DNA of 64,000 bases from Streptomyces puniciscabiei (GCF_006715785.1 NZ_VFNX01000001.1:3238501-3302500); one strand, 5' to 3'; positions 7,728-16,799 are shown, counted from the stretch's first letter. The notes: generated by a model not told the origin, from the sequence alone. A program made the numbers and translations.

Positions 7728-9913
7728 CCACCCAGTACGACCAGCAGAGCGGTACGACCGTGTGGGGCCCGCCCACGGGCGCTCCCCCGCACCCCCCGTC
7801 GCAGCCGCACCCGCACCGGGCGGCCGGTGCGCCCGAGGGGCCGTTCCTCCGCAGACTGTGGCGCGGCCGCCCCGAGGACCCCCGCTGGGCGCGCCCGGCC
7901 TTCCTCGGCCTGCTCACCGCGACCCTCCTGCTCTACCTGTACAACCTCAGCGCCTCCGGCTACGCCAACTCCTTCTACTCGGCGGCCGTACAGGCGGGCA
8001 GCAGGTCCTGGAAGGCGTTCTTCTTCGGCTCGCTGGACGCGGGCAACGCCATCACCGTCGACAAGCCGTCGGCGTTCCTGTGGCCGATGGAGCTGTCGGT
8101 CAGGATCTTCGGCCTGAACTCGTGGGCGATCCTCACGCCCGAGGTGCTGATGGGCGTGGGCACGGTGGCGGTGGTCTACGCGGCGGTACGGCGCCGGTTC
8201 AGCCCGGCCGCGGGCCTGATCGCCGGCGCGGTGCTCGCGCTCACCCCGGTCGCCGCGCTGATGTTCCGGTTCGACAACCCGGACGCGATGCTGGCCCTGC
8301 TGATGGCGCTGGCCTGCTACTTCGTCGTACGGGCGGTGGAGGACGGCCGTACCAGGTGGCTGGTGTGGGCGGGTGTGGCGATCGGGTTCGCCTTCCTCGC
8401 CAAGACGCTGCAGGCCTTCCTGATCCTGCCGCCGCTGGCGATCGTCTACGCCGTCTGCGGACCGGTCGGGCTGCGCAAGCGGCTCGGTCAACTGGCCCTC
8501 GCCGCAGCCGCGTTGGTCGTCTCCGGCGGCTGGTGGGTCGCCATCGTCGAGCTGTGGCCGGCCTCCTCCCGCCCCTACATCGGCGGTTCGCAGAACAACA
8601 GCTTCCTGGAGCTGACCTTCGGCTACAACGGTCTCGGCCGCATCAACGGCGACGAGACCGGCAGCGTCGGGGGCGGGGGCGGGGGGAACGGCTCCGGCCG
8701 CTGGGGCGCCACGGGCTGGGACCGGATGTTCAACTCCGAGATCGGCAGCCAGATCTCCTGGCTGCTCCCGGCCGCACTGATCCTGCTGGTCGCGGGTCTC
8801 GTGGCCACCCGGAAGCTGAAGCGGACGTCGGTGACGCGGGCCTCGTTCCTGGTCTGGGGCGGCTCGCTGCTGATGACCATGGTGGTCTTCAGCTACATGG
8901 CGGGCATCTTCCACCAGTACTACACGGTGGCCCTGGCTCCCTACCTGGCGGCCGTCGTCGGCATGGGCGCCGGGCTGCTGTGGGAGCGGCGGGGGGAGAC
9001 CTGGGCGTCGATCACGCTCGCCGCGTCGGTGGTGGCCGCCGCTGTCTGGGGGTACGTGCTGCTCAACCGTACGTCCGGCTATCTGCCCTGGCTGAAGTGG
9101 CTGCTGCTGGTCGGCGGTATGGCGGCCGCGCTGGGCCTGATCTTCGCCGGTCGGATCTCCCGGCAGCCGGCCCTCGGGGCGGCGGCGGTGGGCCTGGTGG
9201 CCGCGCTCGCCGGTCCGACGGCGTACACCCTCAGTACGGTGAACTCCGCGCACACCGGGTCCATCCCGACGGCCGGTCCGGCGGGCGCGAGCACGATGGG
9301 CTTCGGCGGCGGCCGGGGGCCGGGCGGCAACGGCGGAGGCATGCGCGGCGGCTTCGGTGGCGCGATGCCGGGGCAGCAGGGTCAGCAGGGCCAGCAGAAC
9401 GGCAACGGCTTCCCGGGCGGCGGCGGCTTCGGCGGCGGTATGCCGGGGCAGCAGGGCCGGAACCAGCAGCAGGGCAACGGCACCGCACGGGGCCAGGGCC
9501 ACAACGGCAACGGCTTCCCCGGCGTCGGCGGCCTGCTGAACGGCGCGAACGTCTCCTCCGCCGCCAAGCAGCTGCTGGAGAAGGACGCCTCGAAGTACAC
9601 CTGGGTGGCCGCGTCCGTCGGTTCGCAGAACGCGGCCGGCTACCAGCTCGCCTCCGGTGACCCGGTGATGGCGATCGGCGGCTTCAACGGCACCGACCCG
9701 TCCCCGACGCCGGCGCAGTTCAAGAAGTACGTGGCGGAAGGGAAGATCCACTACTTCATCGCCGGCGGCGGCATGGGCGGCGTGGGCGGTGGCACGGGCG
9801 GCAGCAGCGGCGGCAGCTCCTCGCAGATCAGCTCGTGGGTCGAGAGCAACTTCAAGAAGGTGACGGTCGGTTCGGCCACCTTCTACGACCTCACGCAGAA
9901 GACGAGCGGCTGA
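7724..9913 (+). CDS. polytopic PMT/ArnT-type glycosyltransferase (GT39/GT83-like)
   Basis: 729 aa. A Pro-rich cytoplasmic N-terminus leads into the first TM helix (FLGLLTATLLLYLYNLSA). The first outer loop carries a DAGNAITVDKPSAFLWP segment, equivalent to the acidic-plus-KPP motif of lipid-linked-sugar-dependent transferases. About ten further TM helices follow to residue 490. Residues about 520-600 are a low-complexity Gly/Gln/Asn linker (GQQGQQGQQ and NGNGFPGGGGFGGG repeats). A conserved extracytoplasmic domain follows (LLEKDASKYTWVAAS; YFIAGGGMGG). It probably transfers the sugar made by the upstream GT2-GtrA protein to an envelope acceptor. The acceptor is unknown. Confidence 0.92.
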   Translation: MTTQYDQQSGTTVWGPPTGAPPHPPSQPHPHRAAGAPEGPFLRRLWRGRPEDPRWARPAFLGLLTATLLLYLYNLSASGYANSFYSAAVQAGSRSWKAFFFGSLDAGNAITVDKPSAFLWPMELSVRIFGLNSWAILTPEVLMGVGTVAVVYAAVRRRFSPAAGLIAGAVLALTPVAALMFRFDNPDAMLALLMALACYFVVRAVEDGRTRWLVWAGVAIGFAFLAKTLQAFLILPPLAIVYAVCGPVGLRKRLGQLALAAAALVVSGGWWVAIVELWPASSRPYIGGSQNNSFLELTFGYNGLGRINGDETGSVGGGGGGNGSGRWGATGWDRMFNSEIGSQISWLLPAALILLVAGLVATRKLKRTSVTRASFLVWGGSLLMTMVVFSYMAGIFHQYYTVALAPYLAAVVGMGAGLLWERRGETWASITLAASVVAAAVWGYVLLNRTSGYLPWLKWLLLVGGMAAALGLIFAGRISRQPALGAAAVGLVAALAGPTAYTLSTVNSAHTGSIPTAGPAGASTMGFGGGRGPGGNGGGMRGGFGGAMPGQQGQQGQQNGNGFPGGGGFGGGMPGQQGRNQQQGNGTARGQGHNGNGFPGVGGLLNGANVSSAAKQLLEKDASKYTWVAASVGSQNAAGYQLASGDPVMAIGGFNGTDPSPTPAQFKKYVAEGKIHYFIAGGGMGGVGGGTGGSSGGSSSQISSWVESNFKKVTVGSATFYDLTQKTSG

Positions 9914-9928
9914 CGGTTCGTACCCCGG

Positions 9929-9960
9929 GAGAGGCGGTGGCCGGAAGGTCACCGCCTCTC
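9929..9960. terminator. hairpin terminator between convergent genes
   Basis: GAGAGGCGGT (9929-9938) pairs with ACCGCCTCTC (9951-9960), with two further outer-loop pairs. It lies between the glycosyltransferase operon (+) and the convergent PPOX gene (-), so it can serve both. Confidence 0.85.
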
Positions 9961-9987
9961 GTATGCCCCCGGTGATGCCCCGCCCGG

Positions 9988-10458
9988 CTACTGCCCCTCC
10001 ACCAGCCGCGCCGGAAACCCTCCCGTGGCCACTGGCCCCCAGCGTTCGGGTGTCACTCGGATGATGGACTTGCCCTGCTTGACCATGGCCGCGCGGTACT
10101 CGTCCCAGTCGGGGTGTTCGCCGGCGATGTTGCGGTAGTACTCGACCAGGGGTTCCACCGAGTCCGGGGTGTCGATGACCTCGGCGGTGCCGTCGATCTG
10201 GACCCAGGGGCCGTTCCACTCGTCGCTCAGGACGAGCACGCTGACGCGGGGATCACGCTGGGCGTTGCGGGTCTTGGCCCGCTCGGGGTAGGTGGAGACG
10301 ACGATCCGGCCCGAGTCGTCCACGCCGCAGGTCAGCGGGGAGGCCTGCGGTCCGCCGTCGGCGCGGCGGGTGATCAGCAGGGCGCGGTGGCGGGGTCGTA
10401 CGAAGTCCAGCAGCTCGTCCAGCGACACACGGGTGTTGGTAGCGATGTTCGGTGCCAT
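9988..10458 (-). CDS. PPOX-class F420/FMN-binding split-barrel protein
   Basis: 156 aa of the pyridoxamine-phosphate-oxidase-like split barrel. Visible elements are FVRPRHRALLITRRADGGPQASPL, the strand RIVVSTYPERAKTRNAQRDPRVSVLVL and WVQIDGTAEVI. This layout is typical of actinobacterial F420-dependent TIGR03618-type reductases; the cofactor is inferred, not shown. On the minus strand a TAGGCT hexamer (10465-10470) ends 6 nt before the ATG and no Shine-Dalgarno is present, so the transcript is probably leaderless. Confidence 0.92.
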   Translation of the reverse strand: MAPNIATNTRVSLDELLDFVRPRHRALLITRRADGGPQASPLTCGVDDSGRIVVSTYPERAKTRNAQRDPRVSVLVLSDEWNGPWVQIDGTAEVIDTPDSVEPLVEYYRNIAGEHPDWDEYRAAMVKQGKSIIRVTPERWGPVATGGFPARLVEGQ

Positions 10459-10507
10459 GGGGGCAGCCTAGGGGCAGCGCGCGCCCCTGTGGCTGACCCT
10501 GCTGTGC

Positions 10508-11329
10508 CTATGCCTGGGGCAGCGAGTCGCCCTGCACCGCCTGGATGTCCAGCTCCACCTTCAGCGTCGTACCGATCGCGGCGATGCCGGCCTGGAGCAC
10601 CTGGTTGTAGTTCATCGCGAAGTCCTCGCGGTGCAGCTCGGCCGTCGCGCGGAACGCGGCGCGCGTGCCGCCCCACGGATCCGCGCCGGTGCCGAGGTAG
10701 GCGAGGTCGAGGTCGACCGGCCGGACCACGCCGTGCATGGACAGTTCGCCGTGGACCGTCCAGCGGTCCGAGCCGGCCGCCGTCACGCCCGTGGAGCGGT
10801 AGGTGATCTCCGGGTGCTGCTCGACGTCGAGGAAGTCCGCGGACTTCAGATGGCCGTCGCGCATGCCGTTGCCCGTGTCGATGGACGCGGCCTTGATGAC
10901 CGCCTCGACGCGGGACTTGGTGACGTCGTCCGGTGCGATCTCGATCGTGCCGCCGAACTCCGTGAACCGGCCGTGCACGCTGGAGATCCCCAGGTGCTGC
11001 GCGACCGCGGCGACGGAGGAGTGCACCGGGTCGATGGTCCAGGGCCCGGGCGGCGGCAGCTCGGTGCCGCCCTGCCGGGCCAGCGTGACCGTGCCGACCT
11101 CGGCCCGGCCGCTCGCGGTGACGATCGCGGAGGAGGCCGCGGGCGCGTACCCGACGGCCGTCACGATCACCGTGTACGCCCCCGGCGCCAGCTCGGTGGC
11201 ATCCCGTACGGCTCCCTCGGCGTCCGCCTCGGCGCGCAGCACCTGCGTACCGGTCATGTCGGTCACCGTGACGACCGCGTGCGACACGGCCCACCCGTCC
11301 CGCGTACGGATCTTCGCGGTCAGTCCCAT
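10508..11329 (-). CDS. YceI-family protein with N-terminal carboxypeptidase-regulatory-like domain
   Basis: About 273 aa, starting at ATG 11329, which has GGGAGAAAACGGG just upstream. Residues about 1-80 are a small beta-sandwich (AHVVTVTD-like strand, ELAPGAYTVIVTAVGYAP), as in CarboxypepD_reg/CnaB-like domains. Residues about 95-270 are a YceI lipocalin-like barrel (WTIDPVHSSV, VHGRFTEFGGTIEIA, HPEITYRSTGV, MHGVVRPVDLDL). YceI proteins bind isoprenoid or other hydrophobic ligands. There is no signal peptide, so it should stay cytoplasmic. It lies 105 nt downstream of the efflux pump gene on the same strand, and the pump carries the same kind of beta domain; the two are likely co-expressed. 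Confidence 0.92.
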   Translation of the reverse strand: MGLTAKIRTRDGWAVSHAVVTVTDMTGTQVLRAEADAEGAVRDATELAPGAYTVIVTAVGYAPAASSAIVTASGRAEVGTVTLARQGGTELPPPGPWTIDPVHSSVAAVAQHLGISSVHGRFTEFGGTIEIAPDDVTKSRVEAVIKAASIDTGNGMRDGHLKSADFLDVEQHPEITYRSTGVTAAGSDRWTVHGELSMHGVVRPVDLDLAYLGTGADPWGGTRAAFRATAELHREDFAMNYNQVLQAGIAAIGTTLKVELDIQAVQGDSLPQA

Positions 11330-11434
11330 CCCGTTTTCTCCCTGCAAAGCCTTACCAACTGGTCTCAACGAACCGGCCCGTGGCGGGGGTGCGCCTCCGT
11401 TCGAAACGCATCCCCTCCACGGGCCGGAACCGAA

Positions 11435-13981
11435 CTACTCGCCGGGGTGGGCGAGTTCGATGTGGTGGCCGTCGACCCCGGTGCCGGCCACGGTCAGGGC
11501 CGTCGCCACCGGCGGGTAACCCGTGGCGATGACCGTGTACTCGCCGCTGTCCAGGTCGGTGAAGGCGTACGCCCCGTCCGAGCCGGTGGTGGCGGTGCCG
11601 ACCACGTTGCCCGCCTGGTCGACGAGCGTCACCCGGGCGTCGGCCAGCGGACCGTGCGGGGCCCGGACGACACCCTGGAGGCGGGCGCCGGCGTCCAGGT
11701 CGATCTCGATCCGGGTGAGGCCGGTGGCACCGATCTCGACGGGCACGGCGCGCGGCCGGAACCCGCTCGCGTTGACCGCCATGGTCACCGTGCCCGGCAC
11801 CAGGTCGGTGAAGGCGAAGTCGCCCTGCTCCCCGGTGGCGGCGGTGGCCAGCAGGTCGCCGCGCACATCGGTGACGATCACCATCGCGTCCTTGACCGGC
11901 AGCGCGCTGCCCGCGGCCCGGACCACACCGGTCAGCCCGCTGGTGCCGCTGAGCAGGATGTCGTAGGACACCGGCTCCTCGCCCACCACGACGGTGGAGG
12001 CCTGCGGCTGGTAGCCGTCGGCGGAGGCGATCAGGACGTACGACCCCGTGCCCGGGGCGTCGACGGAGTAGGAGCCGTCGGCCTGGGCCACCGCGCGGCC
12101 CAGCTGGCGGCCGGACAGCGAGATCAGGGTGACCGCGGCCTGCGGGACCGGGGCGCTCTCGGCGCCGCGGACGAAGCCGTGCACCGGGGTGCCGCCCGGG
12201 CCACCGGTGCCGGGCTCGGCGATGGTGGCGACGGCGGTCGCCGCCGGCTGGACGGCGGTGGCCGTGGCTCCGGAGGTGTCCGACACGACGGGGGTGGCCC
12301 AGCTGGGCACCCGTTCTGCGGCCGGAGCCTCGGTGGTGGCCTCCGTGGCGGGGGCGGCCTCGGCCGGGACCTCGGCCGGAGCGTGGCCTTCGGCGGCCTG
12401 TGCGAGCGCGCCCTTGGTCTTCAGGGGGACCTCCTTGATGAACAGCGTGATCAGGAAGGCGGCCGCGGCGAGGCAGCCGGCGATGAAGAAGACGTCCGCG
12501 ATGCCGTGGCCGTAGGCGCTCTCCAGCAGCGTCCGGATGGGCGCCGGGAGCTTGTTCATGTCCGGGATGCTGTCGGTCGAGCCGGAGCTGCCGGCCAGGG
12601 CCGCCCGGTACTTGGGGCTCAGTGCGGCGACGCCGTCCTGGACGTAGTGCGTGATCCGGCGGGACATCACGGCACCCAGCGCGGAGACGCCGACCGCACC
12701 GCCGAGGGAGCGGAAGAAGGTGACCGTGGAGCTGGCCGAACCGAGGTCGGAGGGCGCCACCTGGTTCTGCGTGGCGAGCACCAGGTTCTGCATCATCATG
12801 CCGATGCCGAGACCCAGCAGCGCCATGAAGATGGCCATCTTCCAGTAGTCGGTGTCGTACCGGATGCCGCCGAGCAGCACCAGGCCGGCCGTGACCAGGA
12901 CGCCACCGCTGACCAGCCAGGCCTTCCAGCGGCCGGTGCGGGTGATGAACTGACCCGAGACGGTCGAGGAGACGAACAGGCCGCCGATCATCGGGATGGT
13001 CATGACGCCCGACATCGTGGGGGACTTGTCGCGGGCCAGCTGGAAGTACTGACTGAAGAACACCGTGCCGGTGAACATCGCGACACCGACGAACAGCGAG
13101 GCCAGCGACGCCAGCGTGATGGTGCGGTTCCGGAACAGGCGCAGCGGGATGATCGGCTCGCTGGCCCTGGACTCGACGAGCACGAAGAGCGCGCCGAGGA
13201 CGATCGAACCGCCGACCATCGCGTAGGTCTGCCAGGAGATCCAGTCGTACTTGTCACCGGCGAAGGTGACCCAGATCAGCAGCAGGGAGACGGCGGCGGA
13301 GATGAGGGTCGCGCCGCCCCAGTCGACCTTGACCTCCCGCTTGACCACGGGCAGGTGCAGGGTCTTCTGCAGCACGATCAGCGCGATGACGGCGAAGGGG
13401 ACACCGACGTAGAAGCACCAGCGCCAGCCCAGCCAGGAGGTGTCGGTGATGACACCGCCGAGCAGCGGGCCGCCGACGGTGGCGACGGCGAAGGTGGCGC
13501 CCAGGTAGCCGGAGTAACGGCCGCGCTCACGCGGGGAGATCATCGCCGCCATGACGATCTGCGCCAGGGCGGACAGACCGCCGACGCCGATGCCCTGGAA
13601 GACCCGGAAGGTGATGAGCATGCCGGGGTTCTGCGACAGGCCGGCCGCCATCGACGCGACGACGTAGATGATCAGGGCTATCTGGACGAGCGCCTTCTTG
13701 CTGTACAGGTCGGCGAGCTTGCCCCACAGGGGAGTGGCCGCGGTCATCGACAGCAGGGCGGCGGTGACCACCCAGGTGTAGGCGGACTGGCCGCCGCCGA
13801 GGTCGCCGATGATGTGCGGCAGGGCGTTGGAGACGATCGTGGACGACAGGATCGCCACGAACATGCCGAGCAGCAGCCCGGACAGGGCCTCCATGATCTG
13901 CCGGTGCGTCATCGGGGCGTGGCCTGGGCCTCCCCCGTGCTTGGCGTGAGCCCGCACACCGGCTGGTGTGGTCGTTGCCAT
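11435..13981 (-). CDS. DHA2-type MFS efflux transporter with C-terminal carboxypeptidase-regulatory-like repeats
   Basis: 848 aa, far longer than the usual 480-550 for DHA2 pumps. Residues about 25-545 form the EmrB/QacA-like 14-TM carrier (ALSGLLLGMFVAILSSTIVSNALP; GKLADLYSKK; FRVFQGIGVGGLSALAQIVM, motif C near GGPLLGGVITD). After an Ala/Glu/Pro linker (about 560-610), three consecutive beta-sandwich repeats carry the G.Y...A.GY.P signature (GSYVLIASADGYQPQAS; GTVTMAVNASGFRPRAV; GEYTVIATGYPPVATA). Fourteen helices would leave both ends in the cytoplasm, so these normally extracellular domains would be inside. A MarR gene lies immediately upstream. Drug efflux is inferred from the family; the substrate is unknown. 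Confidence 0.93.
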   Translation of the reverse strand: MATTTPAGVRAHAKHGGGPGHAPMTHRQIMEALSGLLLGMFVAILSSTIVSNALPHIIGDLGGGQSAYTWVVTAALLSMTAATPLWGKLADLYSKKALVQIALIIYVVASMAAGLSQNPGMLITFRVFQGIGVGGLSALAQIVMAAMISPRERGRYSGYLGATFAVATVGGPLLGGVITDTSWLGWRWCFYVGVPFAVIALIVLQKTLHLPVVKREVKVDWGGATLISAAVSLLLIWVTFAGDKYDWISWQTYAMVGGSIVLGALFVLVESRASEPIIPLRLFRNRTITLASLASLFVGVAMFTGTVFFSQYFQLARDKSPTMSGVMTIPMIGGLFVSSTVSGQFITRTGRWKAWLVSGGVLVTAGLVLLGGIRYDTDYWKMAIFMALLGLGIGMMMQNLVLATQNQVAPSDLGSASSTVTFFRSLGGAVGVSALGAVMSRRITHYVQDGVAALSPKYRAALAGSSGSTDSIPDMNKLPAPIRTLLESAYGHGIADVFFIAGCLAAAAFLITLFIKEVPLKTKGALAQAAEGHAPAEVPAEAAPATEATTEAPAAERVPSWATPVVSDTSGATATAVQPAATAVATIAEPGTGGPGGTPVHGFVRGAESAPVPQAAVTLISLSGRQLGRAVAQADGSYSVDAPGTGSYVLIASADGYQPQASTVVVGEEPVSYDILLSGTSGLTGVVRAAGSALPVKDAMVIVTDVRGDLLATAATGEQGDFAFTDLVPGTVTMAVNASGFRPRAVPVEIGATGLTRIEIDLDAGARLQGVVRAPHGPLADARVTLVDQAGNVVGTATTGSDGAYAFTDLDSGEYTVIATGYPPVATALTVAGTGVDGHHIELAHPGE

Positions 13982-13994
13982 GGGCTTCCTTCTC

Positions 13995-14489
13995 TTACGT
14001 GCTTGCGGGTGTACGGGTGGTCTCTTCGAGTACGGGGGCGGGAAGCCGGACCGCGGTGGCCCGGCAGTCGCCGAAGGACGCGCGCAGGCGGGTCATCAGC
14101 CGGATCAGCTGGGTCACCTCGTCGTCGGTCCAGTCGGCGAGCCGCTCGGCGAGCAGACGCGTGGTCCGCCGGGACAGCTCGTGGAGCTGTTCCAGGCCCG
14201 CGGGCGTCAGCCGCAGGATGCGCGAGCGCTTGTCCGCCGGGTCCGGGTGCCGTTCGATCCAGCCGCGCGCGGCGACGTGCGCGACATGCCGGCTGGTGAC
14301 CGACATGTCCACGGCGAGCAGCTCGGCGAGCTTGCTCATGCGCATGCCTCCGTGGCGGCCGAGCAGAGTCAGCACGGCGGCCGAGCCGGCCGGGCATTCG
14401 GGCGGCAGGATCCGCCCCATGTCCCGTTTCACGGCTCCGAAGGCACTGAGCTGACGCGCCAGCTCTTCGAACTGCGCCTGCCCGGCCAT
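13995..14489 (-). CDS. MarR-family regulator of the efflux pump
   Basis: 164 aa from ATG 14489, which has a clear GGGAGG Shine-Dalgarno; a longer upstream reading is rejected because it would swallow the operator. The winged helix includes MRMSKLAELLAVDMSVTSRH (recognition) and the wing RHPDPADKRSRILRLTPAG with DxRSR. It is the first gene of the run marR - MFS - YceI (13-nt gap to the pump). It probably represses that run and itself through the twin palindromes just upstream. Confidence 0.93.
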   Translation of the reverse strand: MAGQAQFEELARQLSAFGAVKRDMGRILPPECPAGSAAVLTLLGRHGGMRMSKLAELLAVDMSVTSRHVAHVAARGWIERHPDPADKRSRILRLTPAGLEQLHELSRRTTRLLAERLADWTDDEVTQLIRLMTRLRASFGDCRATAVRLPAPVLEETTRTPAST

Positions 14490-14505
14490 CACACCTCCCG
14501 ATTCG

Positions 14506-14547
14506 TTGCTTGAGGCAACCTTAACCCTGTTTGGTTGCTGCAGGCAA
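14506..14547. promoter_or_regulatory. twin MarR-type operators TTGCnnnnnGCAA
   Basis: Two imperfect palindromes with the same half-sites: TTGCTTGAGGCAA (14506-14518) and TTGCTGCAGGCAA (14535-14547), 29 bp start to start. A related GCAAGTATTGC lies at 14586-14596. They sit in front of the marR start and between it and the divergent gene at 14696. Confidence 0.7.
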
Positions 14548-14695
14548 ATAACTGCCGGAGTCGACCGCGCAAAAACTTGGCAAAAGCAAGTATTGCAATC
14601 GTAAATATGCAGGTCGCTGCGGGCGAGGTGCCCCGGTCTGTTCCGGTGGCCCCCCACTTGGGCGGCCCGGCCCGTCTTCGCTAAGGTCTCGGGCC

Positions 14696-14893
14696 ATGGC
14701 TAACACCCAGGGCCCCCAGGGCAATTACGACCCCGCCGGCAGCACCCAGATGTTCCGCGCGTTCGTCGACGAGGCCCCCCAGGGCCGCCAGCAGCAGGCC
14801 GCGGCCTCCTCCGGCCCCCGCGTCGGCCTCATCATCGGTGTCATCGTGGCCCTGGCCGTGGTGGCCGGTGTCGCCTGGCTGGCGATGAAGTAG
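14696..14893 (+). CDS. small single-TM protein
   Basis: 65 aa. A Gln-rich cytoplasmic stretch (APQGRQQQAAASS) is followed by one C-terminal helix (VGLIIGVIVALAVVAGVAWLAMK), so it is a tail-anchored-like protein with no recognised domain. There is no Shine-Dalgarno; TAAGGT at 14682-14687 ends 8 nt before the ATG, which suggests a leaderless mRNA. It is divergent from the MarR/efflux operon and could share its control region. Confidence 0.75.
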   Translation: MANTQGPQGNYDPAGSTQMFRAFVDEAPQGRQQQAAASSGPRVGLIIGVIVALAVVAGVAWLAMK

Positions 14894-14921
14894 CACCCGC
14901 TCCCGGCGATCATTTGACCGA

Positions 14922-15656
14922 TCACTTCCACCGGACGGACACGTCCCGCGTCTCGATGTGCATGCCGAGCGGCACGCGCCAGGCGTCGACGCACACCGTC
15001 CAGGTGTGGTCCTCGTGCGCGCCCGGCGCGATCGGCGCGGGGAGGTCCACCGTCGAGTCGACCGTTTCCCAGTCGATGCCGAGCGCGCCGATGACGTGCG
15101 TCCCGAAGGTCACGCTGCCCGAACGCACGGCCGTCCCTCCGGAGTTGCGGAAGCCGACGGTCACTTTCTGGCACCAGCGCTGATCCGCCGGCTTTGTCGC
15201 GGGGGCGCCCCAGGAGAGGTCGGCGGGGGCGGGGGTCGCACTGCCGCTGGGAGCTGGGCCGGGCGGGGCGGCGGGTGGCGCCGTACGACCGCCTGGGCCG
15301 CCGCTTCCTCCTTCGCCGGCCGGACCCGGGGTACCGGGGGAGGCGTTGCCGCTGGGCTCGGTGGTGGTCTGCTCCGGGGTTCCCGAGGGCTCGGCGTGGT
15401 GTGAAGGTGCGGCATTTCCAGGGGAGTTGCCGCCGTCCTGGCTGCTGCCTTGCGCCCCGTCGAGCGGCACCAGCGTCACGGACCCCGTCGGACCGACAGA
15501 GCCCGGCCCGCGCTGTCCCGAGCCGACCGCGGCATATCCACCGCCCGGGCCATCGCCCCCGCACGCGGCCAGCACCCCGCCCAGGACGACGACGGCCGCC
15601 GACGCTGCCGTAACGGCGCCTCGGCGGCCACGTGTCCATGTCGTCGTACGAAGCAT
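14922..15656 (-). CDS. secreted lipoprotein with a C-terminal beta domain
   Basis: 244 aa. The twin-Arg-containing basic N-terminus and hydrophobic core end in a lipobox LAAC (Cys about residue 32), so lipid anchoring is expected. Residues about 35-140 are a Gly/Pro/Ser/Thr linker. The last 100 residues form a beta-rich domain with two cysteines (RWCQKVTVGFRNSGGTAV; DHTWTVCVDAWRVP) that resembles an Ig-like or carbohydrate-binding fold. No exact family was recognised. It lies 74 nt downstream of the SigN-like sigma gene on the same strand and may be co-transcribed with it. Confidence 0.85.
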   Translation of the reverse strand: MLRTTTWTRGRRGAVTAASAAVVVLGGVLAACGGDGPGGGYAAVGSGQRGPGSVGPTGSVTLVPLDGAQGSSQDGGNSPGNAAPSHHAEPSGTPEQTTTEPSGNASPGTPGPAGEGGSGGPGGRTAPPAAPPGPAPSGSATPAPADLSWGAPATKPADQRWCQKVTVGFRNSGGTAVRSGSVTFGTHVIGALGIDWETVDSTVDLPAPIAPGAHEDHTWTVCVDAWRVPLGMHIETRDVSVRWK

Positions 15657-15730
15657 CGGGCCATGGTGACTGACGTACCATCAGATAGGAACCCCCGGGC
15701 GGGGGCCCTCTCTGCGCGGCCCGCGGAGCG

Positions 15731-16687
15731 CTAGTCCGAGATCAGACCCTCGCGCAACTGCGCCAGCGTCCGGGTCAGCAGCCGCGAGACATGCATCTGG
15801 GAGATGCCGACCTCCTCGCCGATCTGGGACTGGGTCATGTTGGCGAAGAAGCGGAGCATGATGATCCGGCGCTCCCGGGGCGGGAGTTTGGCCAGCAGGG
15901 GCTTGAGGGACTCGCGGTACTCCACGCCCTCCAGCGCCGTGTCCTCGTAGCCGAGCCGGTCGGCGAGCGAGCCCTCGCCGCCGTCGTCCTCGGGGGCCGG
16001 GGAGTCCAGTGAGGAGGCGGTGTAGGCGTTGCCGACCGCGAGGCCGTCGACCACGTCCTCCTCGGAGACGCCGAGCACGGCGGCCAGCTCGGTCACCGTC
16101 GGGGAGCGGTCCAGCTTCTGGGACAGCTCGTCGCTGGCCTTGGTGAGGGCCAGGCGCAGCTCCTGCAGGCGGCGCGGGACCCGCACCGACCAGGACGTGT
16201 CGCGGAAGAACCGCTTGATCTCGCCGACCACCGTCGGCATCGCGAAGGTCGGGAACTCCACGCCCCGTTCGCAGTCGAAGCGGTCGATCGCCTTGATCAG
16301 GCCGATGGTGCCGACCTGGACGATGTCCTCCATCGGTTCGTTGCGGGAGCGGAAGCGCGCGGCCGCGTAGCGGACCAGCGGCAGGTTCAGCTCGATCAGG
16401 GTGTCCCGGACGTAGGCCCGCTCGGGACTGTTCTCGTCGAGCGCGGCGAGCCGCAGGAACAGGGAGCGGGACAGGGTGCGGGTGTCGATGTCCCCCGAGG
16501 CCGGCGGGGCCGGGAGATCGGCGGGCGCCGGGAGGTCGACGGCCTCCGGGACGGGCGGGGCCGGCACGGCATCGAGGGCCGTGACGCCCTCGATGCCGTC
16601 GAGGACGTCGAGAGCGTCGAGCTCCTTGGGCGCTGCCTCGCCGGTTGCGGGCGTCAGCACCTTCGAGCTGCCCTGTTCTGCGGACAT
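15731..16687 (-). CDS. sigN: SigB/SigF/SigG-family RNA polymerase sigma factor (SigN-like)
   Basis: 318 aa. A disordered Pro/Ala-rich N-terminus (about 70 residues) precedes region 1.2-2 ([30 protein letters not shown], with core-binding and -10 recognition helices), region 3 ([17 protein letters not shown]) and region 4 ([37 protein letters not shown], a helix-turn-helix). It is about 65% alike in regions 2-4 to its neighbour at 17014, which suggests tandem duplication. The symbol rests on synteny with the sigN-sigF pair of S. coelicolor as I remember it. In that system these factors act in differentiation and stress. An AAAGGGGGT Shine-Dalgarno precedes ATG 16687. Confidence 0.88.
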   Translation of the reverse strand: MSAEQGSSKVLTPATGEAAPKELDALDVLDGIEGVTALDAVPAPPVPEAVDLPAPADLPAPPASGDIDTRTLSRSLFLRLAALDENSPERAYVRDTLIELNLPLVRYAAARFRSRNEPMEDIVQVGTIGLIKAIDRFDCERGVEFPTFAMPTVVGEIKRFFRDTSWSVRVPRRLQELRLALTKASDELSQKLDRSPTVTELAAVLGVSEEDVVDGLAVGNAYTASSLDSPAPEDDGGEGSLADRLGYEDTALEGVEYRESLKPLLAKLPPRERRIIMLRFFANMTQSQIGEEVGISQMHVSRLLTRTLAQLREGLISD

Positions 16688-16799
16688 GCCACCCCCTTTG
16701 GGTCGCGGGACGGTCGTGGCGGCGCTGTCTTTCGGACAACGCAGCCTTCACCTGAATACCGGCGCCGAAGGCCCGGCAAACGCGTCTCACGCAGAATGT

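Noticed and set aside
10631..14299. A very long open frame on the + strand (over 1,200 codons) opposite the MFS and YceI genes
   Set aside because: It is antisense to two clear family members and its composition (long Gly/Arg/Asp runs) is what GC-biased third positions produce in an opposite frame.
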